Below, piece after piece: positions 1 to 5,388 of a stretch of DNA of 6,884 nucleotides (the stretch's first letter is position 1; each line of letters starts with the position of its first letter). The stretch spans positions 1 to 6,884 of the forward strand of contig JAATVK010000154.1 of assembly GCA_014523485.1 (NCBI GenBank). The letters run 5' to 3'. Under the pieces are notes generated by a model that saw nothing but the letters and a program-made list of their open reading frames with translations, ran no database searches and was not told the DNA's origin. The translations under genes and the position numbers were made by a program. Origin of the DNA: Nitrososphaerales archaeon TH5894. Lineage in GTDB: Archaea > Thermoproteota > Nitrososphaeria > Nitrososphaerales > Nitrososphaeraceae.

Positions 1-131
1 TTAAGTGCAGGAAAGAGGTGTTTTCCAGCACTCCGGTTTTGGCAAGTACCATTGTGCAAATTCAACGTCTTGCGTTCCCTGACCTAATGATCGAGATTAA
101 GTGTGTCGCCAAGTTGGAATCATCTGTGTAA
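1..131 (+). CDS. Rid-family (YjgF/YER057c/UK114) protein, C-terminal fragment
   Basis: The gene runs in from the left edge, in the frame starting at base 3, and ends at TAA 129-131, leaving 42 residues. The stretch ASTIVQIQRLAFPDL followed by MIEIKCVAKL matches the last helix and strand of Rid proteins, where the usual pattern is P-A-(R/S)-(S/T)-x-V-x-V-x-x-L-...-(V/I)-E-I-E-x-V-A. Rid proteins are small trimeric cytoplasmic enzymes; RidA proper hydrolyses reactive enamine/imine intermediates such as 2-aminoacrylate. The arginine that holds the substrate carboxylate in RidA aligns with serine here (A-S-T-I-V instead of A-R-S-x-V), so this is more likely one of the Rid subfamilies without proven imine deaminase activity. 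GC is 44% by count, clearly higher than the following gap. No terminator is obvious after the stop. The N-terminal two thirds lie outside the window, so the assignment rests on the C-terminal motif only. Confidence 0.72.
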   Translation, partial: KCRKEVFSSTPVLASTIVQIQRLAFPDLMIEIKCVAKLESSV

Positions 132-357
132 AGTGAGGTGTTACATTGGTATCTAGTTATTGAGAATATGAGACTGTAATTTGAGTATCAAAATCGCTAT
201 AAAGAATATAGCTAATATTAAATTTAAAACAATATGTATTACGAAATAAGAATTTTTCCTTCTGATAAATTTACAATAACATCATATAAAAGTTTCTAAA
301 TCCAATAAATTGTTTCATTTTCGAGATTCAAAATTATAATAATAGTTAATATTTTGG

Positions 358-371
358 TTACATAACTGTAA
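358..371. promoter_or_regulatory. Operator-like palindrome TTACA-TAAC-TGTAA
   Basis: This is a perfect inverted repeat with 5-base arms and a 4-base spacer, the size and symmetry expected for a dimeric helix-turn-helix regulator. A near copy lies at 483-496 and weaker copies at 660 and 874. No regulator gene is in the window, and no known operator is recognised. AT-rich DNA produces short palindromes by chance, so the recurrence is the main support. Confidence 0.3.
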
Positions 372-482
372 AGTTTTTTCTATATAAGTTTAAATTATTA
401 TGTTTTATTTAATAATATATAAAAGTATTAGGAAGAGTCTATAAAAGATACAATTTTAATATAAGTAAAAAATAGTATAAAG

Positions 483-496
483 TTACATAATTGTAT
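483..496. promoter_or_regulatory. Second operator-like palindrome TTACA-TAAT-TGTAT
   Basis: It matches the site at 358-371 in 12 of 14 positions, differing only in one spacer base and the last base. The inner arms TACA and TGTA remain symmetric. It begins 125 bases after the first copy. Related but poorer matches occur at 660-673 (ATACATAATTGGAA) and 874-887 (TTACATAATCCAAT), all in the same gap. Confidence 0.3.
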
Positions 497-979
497 CACA
501 TTCTTTTAAAGATAGTTTGTCTTACTGAATTAGTACGGAAATTTTCCCAATACCAAAAATGTCATTCATCTCAACAAACATTCAATTTTTATTCATAGCT
601 TGAATTAATTATCAAATTTTCCATCAATAAAAATTATGCAAAGTGGTATAAATGATGAAATACATAATTGGAATATTATTTCTTGTTATATCAAATTTTT
701 CAACTAAATATCAAAACAGAAAAATACACGCATATTTCTATACTCAGATATAAGAGTTCAAGTCTATTTTGTATATTGGCTCAATACCAACCTGTAATTA
801 GTAATGTTTTCCTCAAATCTGTATGATACTCTCATGTATTATAAAAGCAGAAAAAAGTTTATGCCAGTGCAAATTACATAATCCAATTTTTATAGTCGCT
901 TCTATGCAAATGTCACGTTTTTTCTAGTCTTTTACGATAAATAGGTCTTACTAGTATTTCTAAAAAACTCAAATCCCAA

Positions 980-987
980 AATATATA
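980..987 (+). promoter_or_regulatory. TATA box of the ferritin gene
   Basis: AATATATA is centred about 33 bases before the ferritin ATG. An archaeal transcription start normally lies about 25-27 bases downstream of the box centre, here near 1009-1011, which would give a leader of only a few bases. No Shine-Dalgarno sequence stands between the box and the ATG, which fits a near-leaderless mRNA. Confidence 0.55.
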
Positions 988-1016
988 GGTATCCTAAAAA
1001 TACTAAGATTATTACA

Positions 1017-1556
1017 ATGAGAATTTCATCTGAAATGGAAAAAGCAATGAATGATCAAATTGCTTATGAAGCATCAGGTACCTATGCATATATTGCTATT
1101 GGATCATGGTGTGAAAGAACTGGATATGAGGGAAGTGCAGCATTCTTTTTCGAACAGGCCAATGAGGAAAACATACACATGCTAAAGTTCATTCATTATC
1201 TTAATAATACAGGGGCCGAAGCCATAATTCCAGCAATAGAAAAACCTCAAGGTAAATTCGATTCACTAGAATCTACTTTCCAAGCTGGTCTAAAGAGTGA
1301 ACAAACTGTTACAAAGCACATTAACAATTTAGTAGAAATTGCTGAAAAAGAAAAAGACCGTACTACTTATTCATTCTTGCAATGGTTTGTAAGTGAACAA
1401 CTAGAAGAAGAGACTTTATTTCAAACAATTCTTCAAAAATTCGAGATAATTGGAAGAGACAAACTAGCAGTATATCAAATTGATCAAACTGTGGCCTCGA
1501 TCAGATCTCAGATTATGAATAAACAAGCAGGTCAAGAACAACCTCCAGCTAATTAG
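1017..1556 (+). CDS. ftn: Non-haem ferritin
   Basis: This encodes a 179-residue four-helix ferritin subunit. Such proteins form 24-subunit cytoplasmic shells that oxidise Fe(II) at a ferroxidase centre and store it as a ferric mineral, limiting Fenton chemistry. The ligand set of E. coli FtnA is present, offset by one: E18, E51, H54, E95 and Q128 for sites A and B, E50, E127 and E131 for the third site C, and the nearby Y25. Signature segments are NEENIHMLKF, INNLVEIAEKEKD, and SFLQWFVSEQLEEE. No haem-binding feature or signal peptide is seen, so it is not a bacterioferritin or an exported protein. The start is supported by the TATA box at 980-987 and by the family N-terminus. The tail after about residue 166 is glutamine/proline-rich and exceeds the usual length of about 165. 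A short stem with a U-tract follows, so it is probably monocistronic. Confidence 0.95.
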   Translation: MRISSEMEKAMNDQIAYEASGTYAYIAIGSWCERTGYEGSAAFFFEQANEENIHMLKFIHYLNNTGAEAIIPAIEKPQGKFDSLESTFQAGLKSEQTVTKHINNLVEIAEKEKDRTTYSFLQWFVSEQLEEETLFQTILQKFEIIGRDKLAVYQIDQTVASIRSQIMNKQAGQEQPPAN

Positions 1557-1559
1557 TTA

Positions 1560-1581
1560 TTGAGATAACCACTCAATTTTT
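1560..1581 (+). terminator. Probable terminator of the ferritin gene
   Basis: The stem TTGAG/CTCAA (5 bp, 7-base loop) begins four bases after the ferritin stop and is followed directly by five T residues. A second, overlapping inverted repeat ATAACC (1565-1570) / GGTTAT (1584-1589) could form an alternative fold. In archaea the U-tract matters more than the stem, and this one is short. Confidence 0.45.
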
Positions 1582-1721
1582 CTGGTTATAATTCACTCAC
1601 TCACTACTTTTCAAATTGGATCTGTTGTAGCAAAAAAATTTTAGTAAAATCAATTTCAGTTATCGACAATTATTAAATGTATTATTTTTAAATGCCTATT
1701 CATATTTTAACAAATCCATCA

Positions 1722-1737
1722 CATTTACAAGTAAATG
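1722..1737. promoter_or_regulatory. 16-base palindrome CATTTAC-AA-GTAAATG
   Basis: It has perfect 7-base arms around a 2-base centre and sits about 165 bases after the ferritin stop. It could be an operator or a tight RNA hairpin. No gene starts near it, so its target is unknown. Confidence 0.25.
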
Positions 1738-1955
1738 GGACCAACCAAAATAAAATGGGGTCAGTACTGTTATTGAGCTAAATGTGAGTGTTTGAATCTT
1801 TCTATAAACGTGGATCAGTTATTTTGATATATAAAATTTTATTTACAATTATATAACCCAACATCAATGTTTGCAGGGAATACATGAATCATGAATATGT
1901 TAGATACAAACAATGAATTCTGGGTAAGTAAAATCTTTACATTTCTAAATAAATT

Positions 1956-2016
1956 GACAAAACATGATAATATTAACCATATTTATGACAAAACGTCACA
2001 ATGTTAACCATATGTA
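1956..2016 (+). repeat. Two-copy imperfect tandem repeat, 31-base period
   Basis: The units start with GACAAAAC at 1956 and 1987 and both contain TTAACCATAT. They match in 25 of 30 positions, with one extra T between them. The second unit begins inside the small symmetric site TGAC-AAAAC-GTCA (1986-1998). A period of 31 is not a multiple of three, so the repeat does not preserve a reading frame. The period is close to three helical turns, which would place both copies on the same face of the DNA. Confidence 0.5.
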
Positions 2017-2208
2017 AAGCGTGAGCTGTTGTTTTTTCTTGTTAATATCCAAAGTTATTTTTAAAAAAATCGATATCACTTAGATATAATTGACTTTTAT
2101 TACAATTTTATCAATTTTAGAAAATTATCAAATTAATAAAATTCCAAGCGGACATAGCCCTCATAGTTTTTCTGATTCTTATTCCATCTATTAATATGAG
2201 AAGTCTGT

Positions 2209-2269
2209 CTAATTCATTAGATTTCTGAATCTGAGCGTATTTTGACTCAATCAGAATTATTTAAATTAG
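2209..2269. other. Possible structured element with nested stems
   Basis: Three pairs of arms nest around one loop: CTAATT (2209-2214) with AATTAG (2264-2269), TTCTGA (2223-2228) with TCAGAA (2251-2256), and TGAG (2232-2235) with CTCA (2246-2249), with a 10-base loop at 2236-2245. Internal loops separate the arms. It could be a small structured RNA or a chance fold of AT-rich sequence. No promoter or partner gene is clear. Confidence 0.2.
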
Positions 2270-2602
2270 ATTATTGGAATTCTTTGAATTTATAAAAAGA
2301 ATGTACTTCCATTCTAAAGGAGACTTATATCCTATAAACTTCAATTCCATTAAAAATCAGGATCGTATATATAAATAAATTCTGATACTACATGATCTGC
2401 CATCCCTTATAATATTCAGTAGTAAGATTTTTTTTATATGTTTGAGAAAATGTGATAAAAACTTTCTTTCTGGTAATAAAATTGCAAATTATATAGGCCT
2501 GCTACTCTTTGTTTTCGTAGAGGTTTGAGAACATTATTTACTTCTGTAAGCGCAATCAAAAAAAAAAGTATGAGTTTTTGTTATTTGTTGAAAGAAACGT
2601 AG

Positions 2603-2638
2603 TCTTAGATTCTTGTCTTTATTATCTTAAATCTAAGA
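2603..2638. other. Hairpin-forming inverted repeat TCTTAGATT/AATCTAAGA
   Basis: Perfect 9-base arms are separated by 18 bases. It lies about 85 bases before the TATA box of the 63-codon ORF. It could be an upstream regulatory site or a transcript end. There is no U-tract directly after the right arm on the + strand, which argues against a simple terminator. Confidence 0.25.
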
Positions 2639-2723
2639 ATAGACCTATAAAATTGAAGAGAATTTTTCTAAATCTAATACTTTAAGATGTACATGATCTA
2701 TATTTAACTTAGGATTAATCACT

Positions 2724-2733
2724 ATTATATATA
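2724..2733 (+). promoter_or_regulatory. TATA box before the 63-codon ORF
   Basis: ATTATATATA is centred about 34 bases before the ATG at 2763, almost the same spacing as at the ferritin gene. A start of transcription about 25-27 bases downstream falls near 2754-2756, giving a very short leader. TATA-like strings are common in this AT-rich DNA, so position is the main argument. Confidence 0.35.
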
Positions 2734-2762
2734 GAAGGTTTTGGTCTATTTAAGAAAAAATA

Positions 2763-2954
2763 ATGACTTATGTAGTAAATGTAAAAAAGAAAGAATGTAT
2801 AAACGAAATACATCAACAAGAAATAAAAAAGGTAGTTACCTGTTCCATATTCATGGATTCCAAGAAGAAAATAGCAATAAGGGACATATATTATTTAAAG
2901 AATAATAAATCTACTATAATGACAAAGAGTATTCTATATTTGATTGGCAGATGA
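2763..2954 (+). CDS. Small lysine-rich hypothetical protein (63 aa)
   Basis: I do not recognise this product. It is a basic, lysine- and isoleucine-rich protein with two cysteines (C12, C27), no signal peptide and no clear membrane segment. Nothing overlaps it on the other strand, so it is not the shadow of a larger gene. Support for it being real is contextual: a TATA box at 2724-2733 with the same spacing as the ferritin promoter, an in-frame stop just upstream (2751-2753) that limits the start, and a T7 tract at 3020-3026 after the stop inside a bidirectional hairpin. Against it: short length, low-complexity composition, and a codon content close to the surrounding AT-rich DNA. It could be a lineage-specific small protein, the remnant of a longer gene, or chance. 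Confidence 0.35.
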   Translation: MTYVVNVKKKECINEIHQQEIKKVVTCSIFMDSKKKIAIRDIYYLKNNKSTIMTKSILYLIGR

Positions 2955-3014
2955 CTTTCATAAAAAATTACAGCAGAAATCGAAATGATAATAAGAATAT
3001 GTTTCTTTATTTTT

Positions 3015-3053
3015 CAAAATTTTTTTATATTAATAATAAAATAAAAAAATTTG
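3015..3053. terminator. Bidirectional terminator between convergent genes
   Basis: The left arm (C, A4, T7, A at 3015-3027) pairs with the right arm (T, A7, TTTG at 3042-3053), giving 11 contiguous pairs plus a C-G pair across a one-base bulge, with a 14-base loop. Each strand therefore reads a run of seven U residues: 3020-3026 for + transcripts coming from the 63-codon ORF, and 3043-3049 for minus transcripts leaving the phosphoesterase gene, which stops at 3060. This is what a shared U-tract terminator should look like in archaea. Confidence 0.55.
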
Positions 3054-3059
3054 CTAAAA

Positions 3060-4427
3060 TTAACTTGTTTTGGATATACTGTAATGGTCAATTATTTCTA
3101 AAGAATCTCTAATTTTACTATTCTTACAAGCTGACATATCATATATTACCAAATTTCCTTCATCTAAATCCTTTTCTTTTAATTTTTCTTCTTTACATTT
3201 GTATCCTATATCATAATATTTTCCATCTAACTCTTTTCCATTAATCTCAATACTAAGAAATCCAAATCCATTATATTGATTTACTACATAAGCGGGTTGA
3301 TTTAAAAATATATGACTACTTCTGCCTCCTAGACCTATAACTGAATAAATTGAGCCGTCTGGATTAACAAATTTATTTATATTATTTGATTCATCTACAA
3401 TTGGTTGGCTAGTGTTATTAGGATTAAATTTAAGAGGTAAAGTTCTATCGTAAAAGTGATTGTGGGCTTGTAATACTATATCAACTTCATATTTATCAAA
3501 GATAGGTTGATATTTTTCTCTCATTATATATTCTTGAAAATGGCTTGTAAGTGAAGAATAAATTGGCTTGTGAAACATAACAAATATCCAATCAATAGAT
3601 GAGTTATTATTAGCCTTTTCTAGATCATTTACAGCAAATTGATATTGTTCGTTTTGTAGTGGAACATCTTCTACAATCACTTCATCATTTAATAAATGAT
3701 ATGGGGGTATTTCGGCCTTTATATTATATTTGGCTAAGAGATCTTTAAGTGTTGTAGAATAATATTTTGCATCTGGGTTTTTACTTTCATCATCTTTAAT
3801 GTTATCATCATAATATTCTTTCTCTTCCTCTTCTAGTGGTTTAAAAACATCAAGTGAAAATTCTAATTGTGTATCTAATACTAAAAAGTGTACATTTCCA
3901 TAATCGAACGAATAGTATGAATTTTGTAAATTATAATGATTTAACAATGAATCTTTTAGTTCTTTAGAACCTCCTTTTGCTTTTTCTTCCTCATCCTCAT
4001 GATTACCTATTGCTATTTTAATTTTTGAATCTAATGCTTTGGTCATAGTATACCAGCAATCCATAGTTGGTTCATATGATATATCTCCTAATACCAAGAA
4101 AAGATCTGGCTTTTGTAATTCTATTTGTTTAATATTATTTTGTGCTATAGGTCGACAACCAAAATCACCTGCCGCAACAATTTTTATTTTTTGTTTATTT
4201 AAAGTTTGATCTTGATTTACAGAAGTATTATTATTATTATCACTTATATTAATGAAATTTTTCTTGACGCTGTTAATAAGATTACTTTCATTGATAGACT
4301 CAAAAGATTTATTAGTTGTAGAAAAAACATCTTGGAAAGTTAAAGTTTGTAAACAAATAAGATATAATAATACACTAAAAACAAAAGGATATGTAAAAAA
4401 TTTGTACAATTTAATTTCTAAATACAT
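3060..4427 (-). CDS. Membrane-anchored metallophosphoesterase, purple acid phosphatase-like
   Basis: This 455-residue protein has the five metal-binding blocks of the calcineurin-like superfamily in their purple-acid-phosphatase form: GDFG (D88), GDISY (D115 bridging, Y118), GNHE (N142), FHKP (H286) and AHNHFYDR (H322, H324). The tyrosine after GDxxY is the Fe(III) ligand that gives PAPs their colour. These enzymes hydrolyse phosphate esters at a dinuclear Fe-metal centre; the substrate here is unknown. A hydrophobic segment at about residues 10-31 followed by an asparagine-rich linker (to about 79) suggests an N-terminal anchor with the catalytic domain outside the cell. About nine N-x-S/T sequons agree with export. 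The segment between the LDTQ strand (184-187) and QYQF (261-264) is unusually long and contains a very acidic patch at 199-219. The end (IRDSLEIIDHYSI) fits the closing strand of the fold. The start has a TATA-like box at 4459-4466 and no Shine-Dalgarno sequence. Phosphate scavenging is a reasonable guess. Confidence 0.88.
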   Translation of the reverse strand: MYLEIKLYKFFTYPFVFSVLLYLICLQTLTFQDVFSTTNKSFESINESNLINSVKKNFINISDNNNNTSVNQDQTLNKQKIKIVAAGDFGCRPIAQNNIKQIELQKPDLFLVLGDISYEPTMDCWYTMTKALDSKIKIAIGNHEDEEEKAKGGSKELKDSLLNHYNLQNSYYSFDYGNVHFLVLDTQLEFSLDVFKPLEEEEKEYYDDNIKDDESKNPDAKYYSTTLKDLLAKYNIKAEIPPYHLLNDEVIVEDVPLQNEQYQFAVNDLEKANNNSSIDWIFVMFHKPIYSSLTSHFQEYIMREKYQPIFDKYEVDIVLQAHNHFYDRTLPLKFNPNNTSQPIVDESNNINKFVNPDGSIYSVIGLGGRSSHIFLNQPAYVVNQYNGFGFLSIEINGKELDGKYYDIGYKCKEEKLKEKDLDEGNLVIYDMSACKNSKIRDSLEIIDHYSISKTS

Positions 4428-4458
4428 TTTAATAATCTCTAAAATGTAGTTAAAAAAC

Positions 4459-4466
4459 TTTATTTA
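4459..4466 (-). promoter_or_regulatory. TATA-like box of the metallophosphoesterase gene
   Basis: On the minus strand this reads TAAATAAA and is centred about 35 bases before the ATG (4425-4427), matching the spacing at the other genes in the window. No ribosome-binding site is seen before the ATG, so the transcript probably has a very short leader. Confidence 0.4.
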
Positions 4467-4603
4467 GTTTCTCTATTGATAAAATATCTTATTATTGTTA
4501 TCAAGACTTGTATAGGAAGAATAGACTATATGACTCTATTGATGTAATATTAGTATTAATGATACCAAAATTATTATGTGTTACTTTAGTGATTATAATT
4601 ATC

Positions 4604-4621
4604 CAATATTACTCAATATTG
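4604..4621. promoter_or_regulatory. Palindrome CAATATT-ACTC-AATATTG
   Basis: Perfect 7-base arms flank a 4-base spacer, the geometry of a dimeric regulator site. It lies about 140 bases upstream of the phosphoesterase TATA box. No regulator or known consensus can be named. Confidence 0.25.
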
Positions 4622-4659
4622 AAATATAAAAAACATTAAAATAGTCACAAATACTTAAA

Positions 4660-4674
4660 TTCACTATTAGTGAA
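4660..4674. promoter_or_regulatory. Palindrome TTCACTA-T-TAGTGAA
   Basis: Perfect 7-base arms flank a single central base. It is 38 bases from the palindrome at 4604-4621, in the upstream region of the phosphoesterase gene. A role as operator is possible but unproven. Confidence 0.25.
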
Positions 4675-4934
4675 AACAAGAGGATATGTGAATGGAATTT
4701 AAGGTAGTGATTATAAGTCATGATTTGTATTCTTGATCTAATATAATTATTTCCTAATTAATGAATAATAATAATGTCATTGAATATATTATTAGAGAAA
4801 CTACCGAATTCTAATGATTCACAAATTATTTATATGTTTTTCATTATTCCTTTCTCCTTCTTGAAAAATAAGATTGAATTATATCTATTGGATTAGTGAA
4901 TGATAATGAATAAATTAATTACAGTTTTATATTC

Positions 4935-5327
4935 CTAAAATAGAACGCTATTACAAGGAATTTCATAATCTAAGATAACTTCTGCTCCATTTGGATCTTT
5001 GATATAATCGTTGTTTTTATCATCAAAGAAACGCAGTGTATACATATCTGGTAACAGACCATCTGCTATAGTATAATCGTTAAATCCTCCTGTAGCATTA
5101 GTATCAAAATATCCATAATAATCCATAATACCTTTAGAAGTAATGAATTCCCAATATACATTACCATTCTTATTAAAGCCGTTTACAGTCATGTTTATTC
5201 TATGATCTTTCAAAGTACCACATTCTGGCGATATTTTAACTATAGGAGAAGTAGAATAAGTCAAAGTGTAATCTACATAAAAAAATATGAAAAAGGATGT
5301 AATAAAACATAAACTGACTATTAGCAT
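4935..5327 (-). CDS. Secreted or anchored Ig-like hypothetical protein (130 aa)
   Basis: Residues 2-24 form a strongly hydrophobic segment, either a signal peptide or a single membrane anchor. The rest looks like one compact beta-sandwich: PECG near residue 34, then VNGFNKNGNVYWEF (48-61), YGYFDTNATGGFNDYTI (71-87) and an end at IPCN (123-126). Small exported proteins with GF-x-x-NG-x-V-x-W and F-x-T-N-x-TGGF-x-D patterns are, from memory, common in soil thaumarchaea, with no known function. C36 and C125 bracket the domain and could form a disulfide. D103, N105, D107 and D111 (DKNNDYIKD) resemble a calcium-binding D-x-(N/D)-x-D loop. Sequons at N45 and N77 fit an extracytoplasmic location. 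The gene begins 61 bases after the next upstream gene stops but has its own TATA box (5351-5360), so it is probably not in an operon with it. Confidence 0.75.
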   Translation of the reverse strand: MLIVSLCFITSFFIFFYVDYTLTYSTSPIVKISPECGTLKDHRINMTVNGFNKNGNVYWEFITSKGIMDYYGYFDTNATGGFNDYTIADGLLPDMYTLRFFDDKNNDYIKDPNGAEVILDYEIPCNSVLF

Positions 5328-5350
5328 TTGATGAAATACACAGTCATTTC

Positions 5351-5360
5351 AAATATAAAA
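5351..5360 (-). promoter_or_regulatory. TATA box of the Ig-like protein gene
   Basis: The minus strand reads TTTTATATTT, centred about 28 bases before the ATG. Transcription should start at or within a few bases of the ATG, giving a leaderless mRNA. An out-of-frame ATG between box and start leads to a stop within nine codons and is not a plausible gene start. Confidence 0.5.
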
Positions 5361-5378
5361 AGATACTAATTATAAAAT

Positions 5379-5386
5379 AAAAAAAA
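5379..5386 (-). terminator. U8 tract ending the FTR1-like gene
   Basis: Two bases after the TAA of the upstream gene the minus strand carries eight T residues, followed by further T-rich sequence. U-tracts alone can terminate archaeal RNA polymerase. It precedes the next gene's TATA box by about 20 bases, separating the two transcripts. Confidence 0.45.
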
Positions 5387-5388
5387 TC

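Larger units (their letters stand above)
132..1016. other. Long AT-rich non-coding gap before ferritin
   Basis: These 885 bases lie between the Rid-family stop and the ferritin start. I find no tRNA, rRNA, CRISPR or convincing protein gene. The longest hydrophobic small ORF (652-753, 33 codons) has no well-placed promoter and is not called. What stands out is a family of palindromic or half-palindromic TTACATAA sequences at 358-371, 483-496, 660-673 and 874-887, described separately. The ferritin promoter is at the far right end. The gap is unusually long for a microbial chromosome and may hold regulatory DNA or decayed sequence. Confidence 0.6.
1557..2762. other. Long non-coding gap between ferritin and the 63-codon ORF
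   Basis: About 1.2 kb carry no gene that I can support. Structured elements inside are a 16-base palindrome at 1722-1737, a two-copy 31-base tandem repeat at 1956-2016, a nested stem at 2209-2269, an A10 run at 2558-2567, and a 9-bp stem at 2603-2638. Short reading frames of about 25-38 codons occur, for example at 1891-2007, but lack family resemblance. A stop-free stretch near 2105-2229 could encode a hydrophobic segment but has no start codon at its beginning, so it may be chance or a gene remnant. Confidence 0.55.
4467..4934. other. Non-coding gap between two minus-strand genes
   Basis: These 468 bases hold no supported gene. Reading frames are very short; one + strand example (4693 onward, 13 codons) has a purine-rich stretch before it but ends at once. 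Two clean palindromes at 4604-4621 and 4660-4674 are listed separately. No strong U-tract follows the 4935-5327 gene in its direction of transcription; a T5 run (minus strand, about 4864-4868) is the best candidate for its end. Confidence 0.5.

Noticed and set aside
652..753. 33-codon ORF beginning MMKYIIGILFLVIS, like a short signal or membrane peptide
   Set aside because: No TATA box at the spacing used by the other genes, no Shine-Dalgarno sequence and no family resemblance; short hydrophobic frames are frequent in such AT-rich DNA.
740..775. Sequence GAGTTCAAGTC suggesting a tRNA T-loop
   Set aside because: No matching acceptor, anticodon or D arms can be built around it.
358..887. Considered as a CRISPR-like array because of recurring TTACATAA units
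   Set aside because: Spacing is irregular (125, 177 and 214 bases), units are only 14 bases, and no cas genes are present.
1891..2007. 38-codon + strand ORF beginning MNMLDTNNEFWVSK with a TATA-like string at 1849-1856
   Set aside because: It runs into a tandem repeat whose 31-base period does not keep the frame, and nothing else marks it as coding.
2105..2229. Stop-free + stretch encoding a hydrophobic segment (ADIALIVFLILIPSI), pilin-like at first sight
   Set aside because: There is no start codon before the hydrophobic part, and the frame ends soon after; treated as chance or a remnant.
4252..4449. 65-codon + strand ORF
   Set aside because: It lies opposite the start of the metallophosphoesterase gene, which has catalytic motifs and better support.
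4850..4866. Purine-rich minus-strand stretch (AAGAAGGAG) before an ATG, like a strong Shine-Dalgarno site
   Set aside because: The following frame ends after four codons, so there is nothing to translate.
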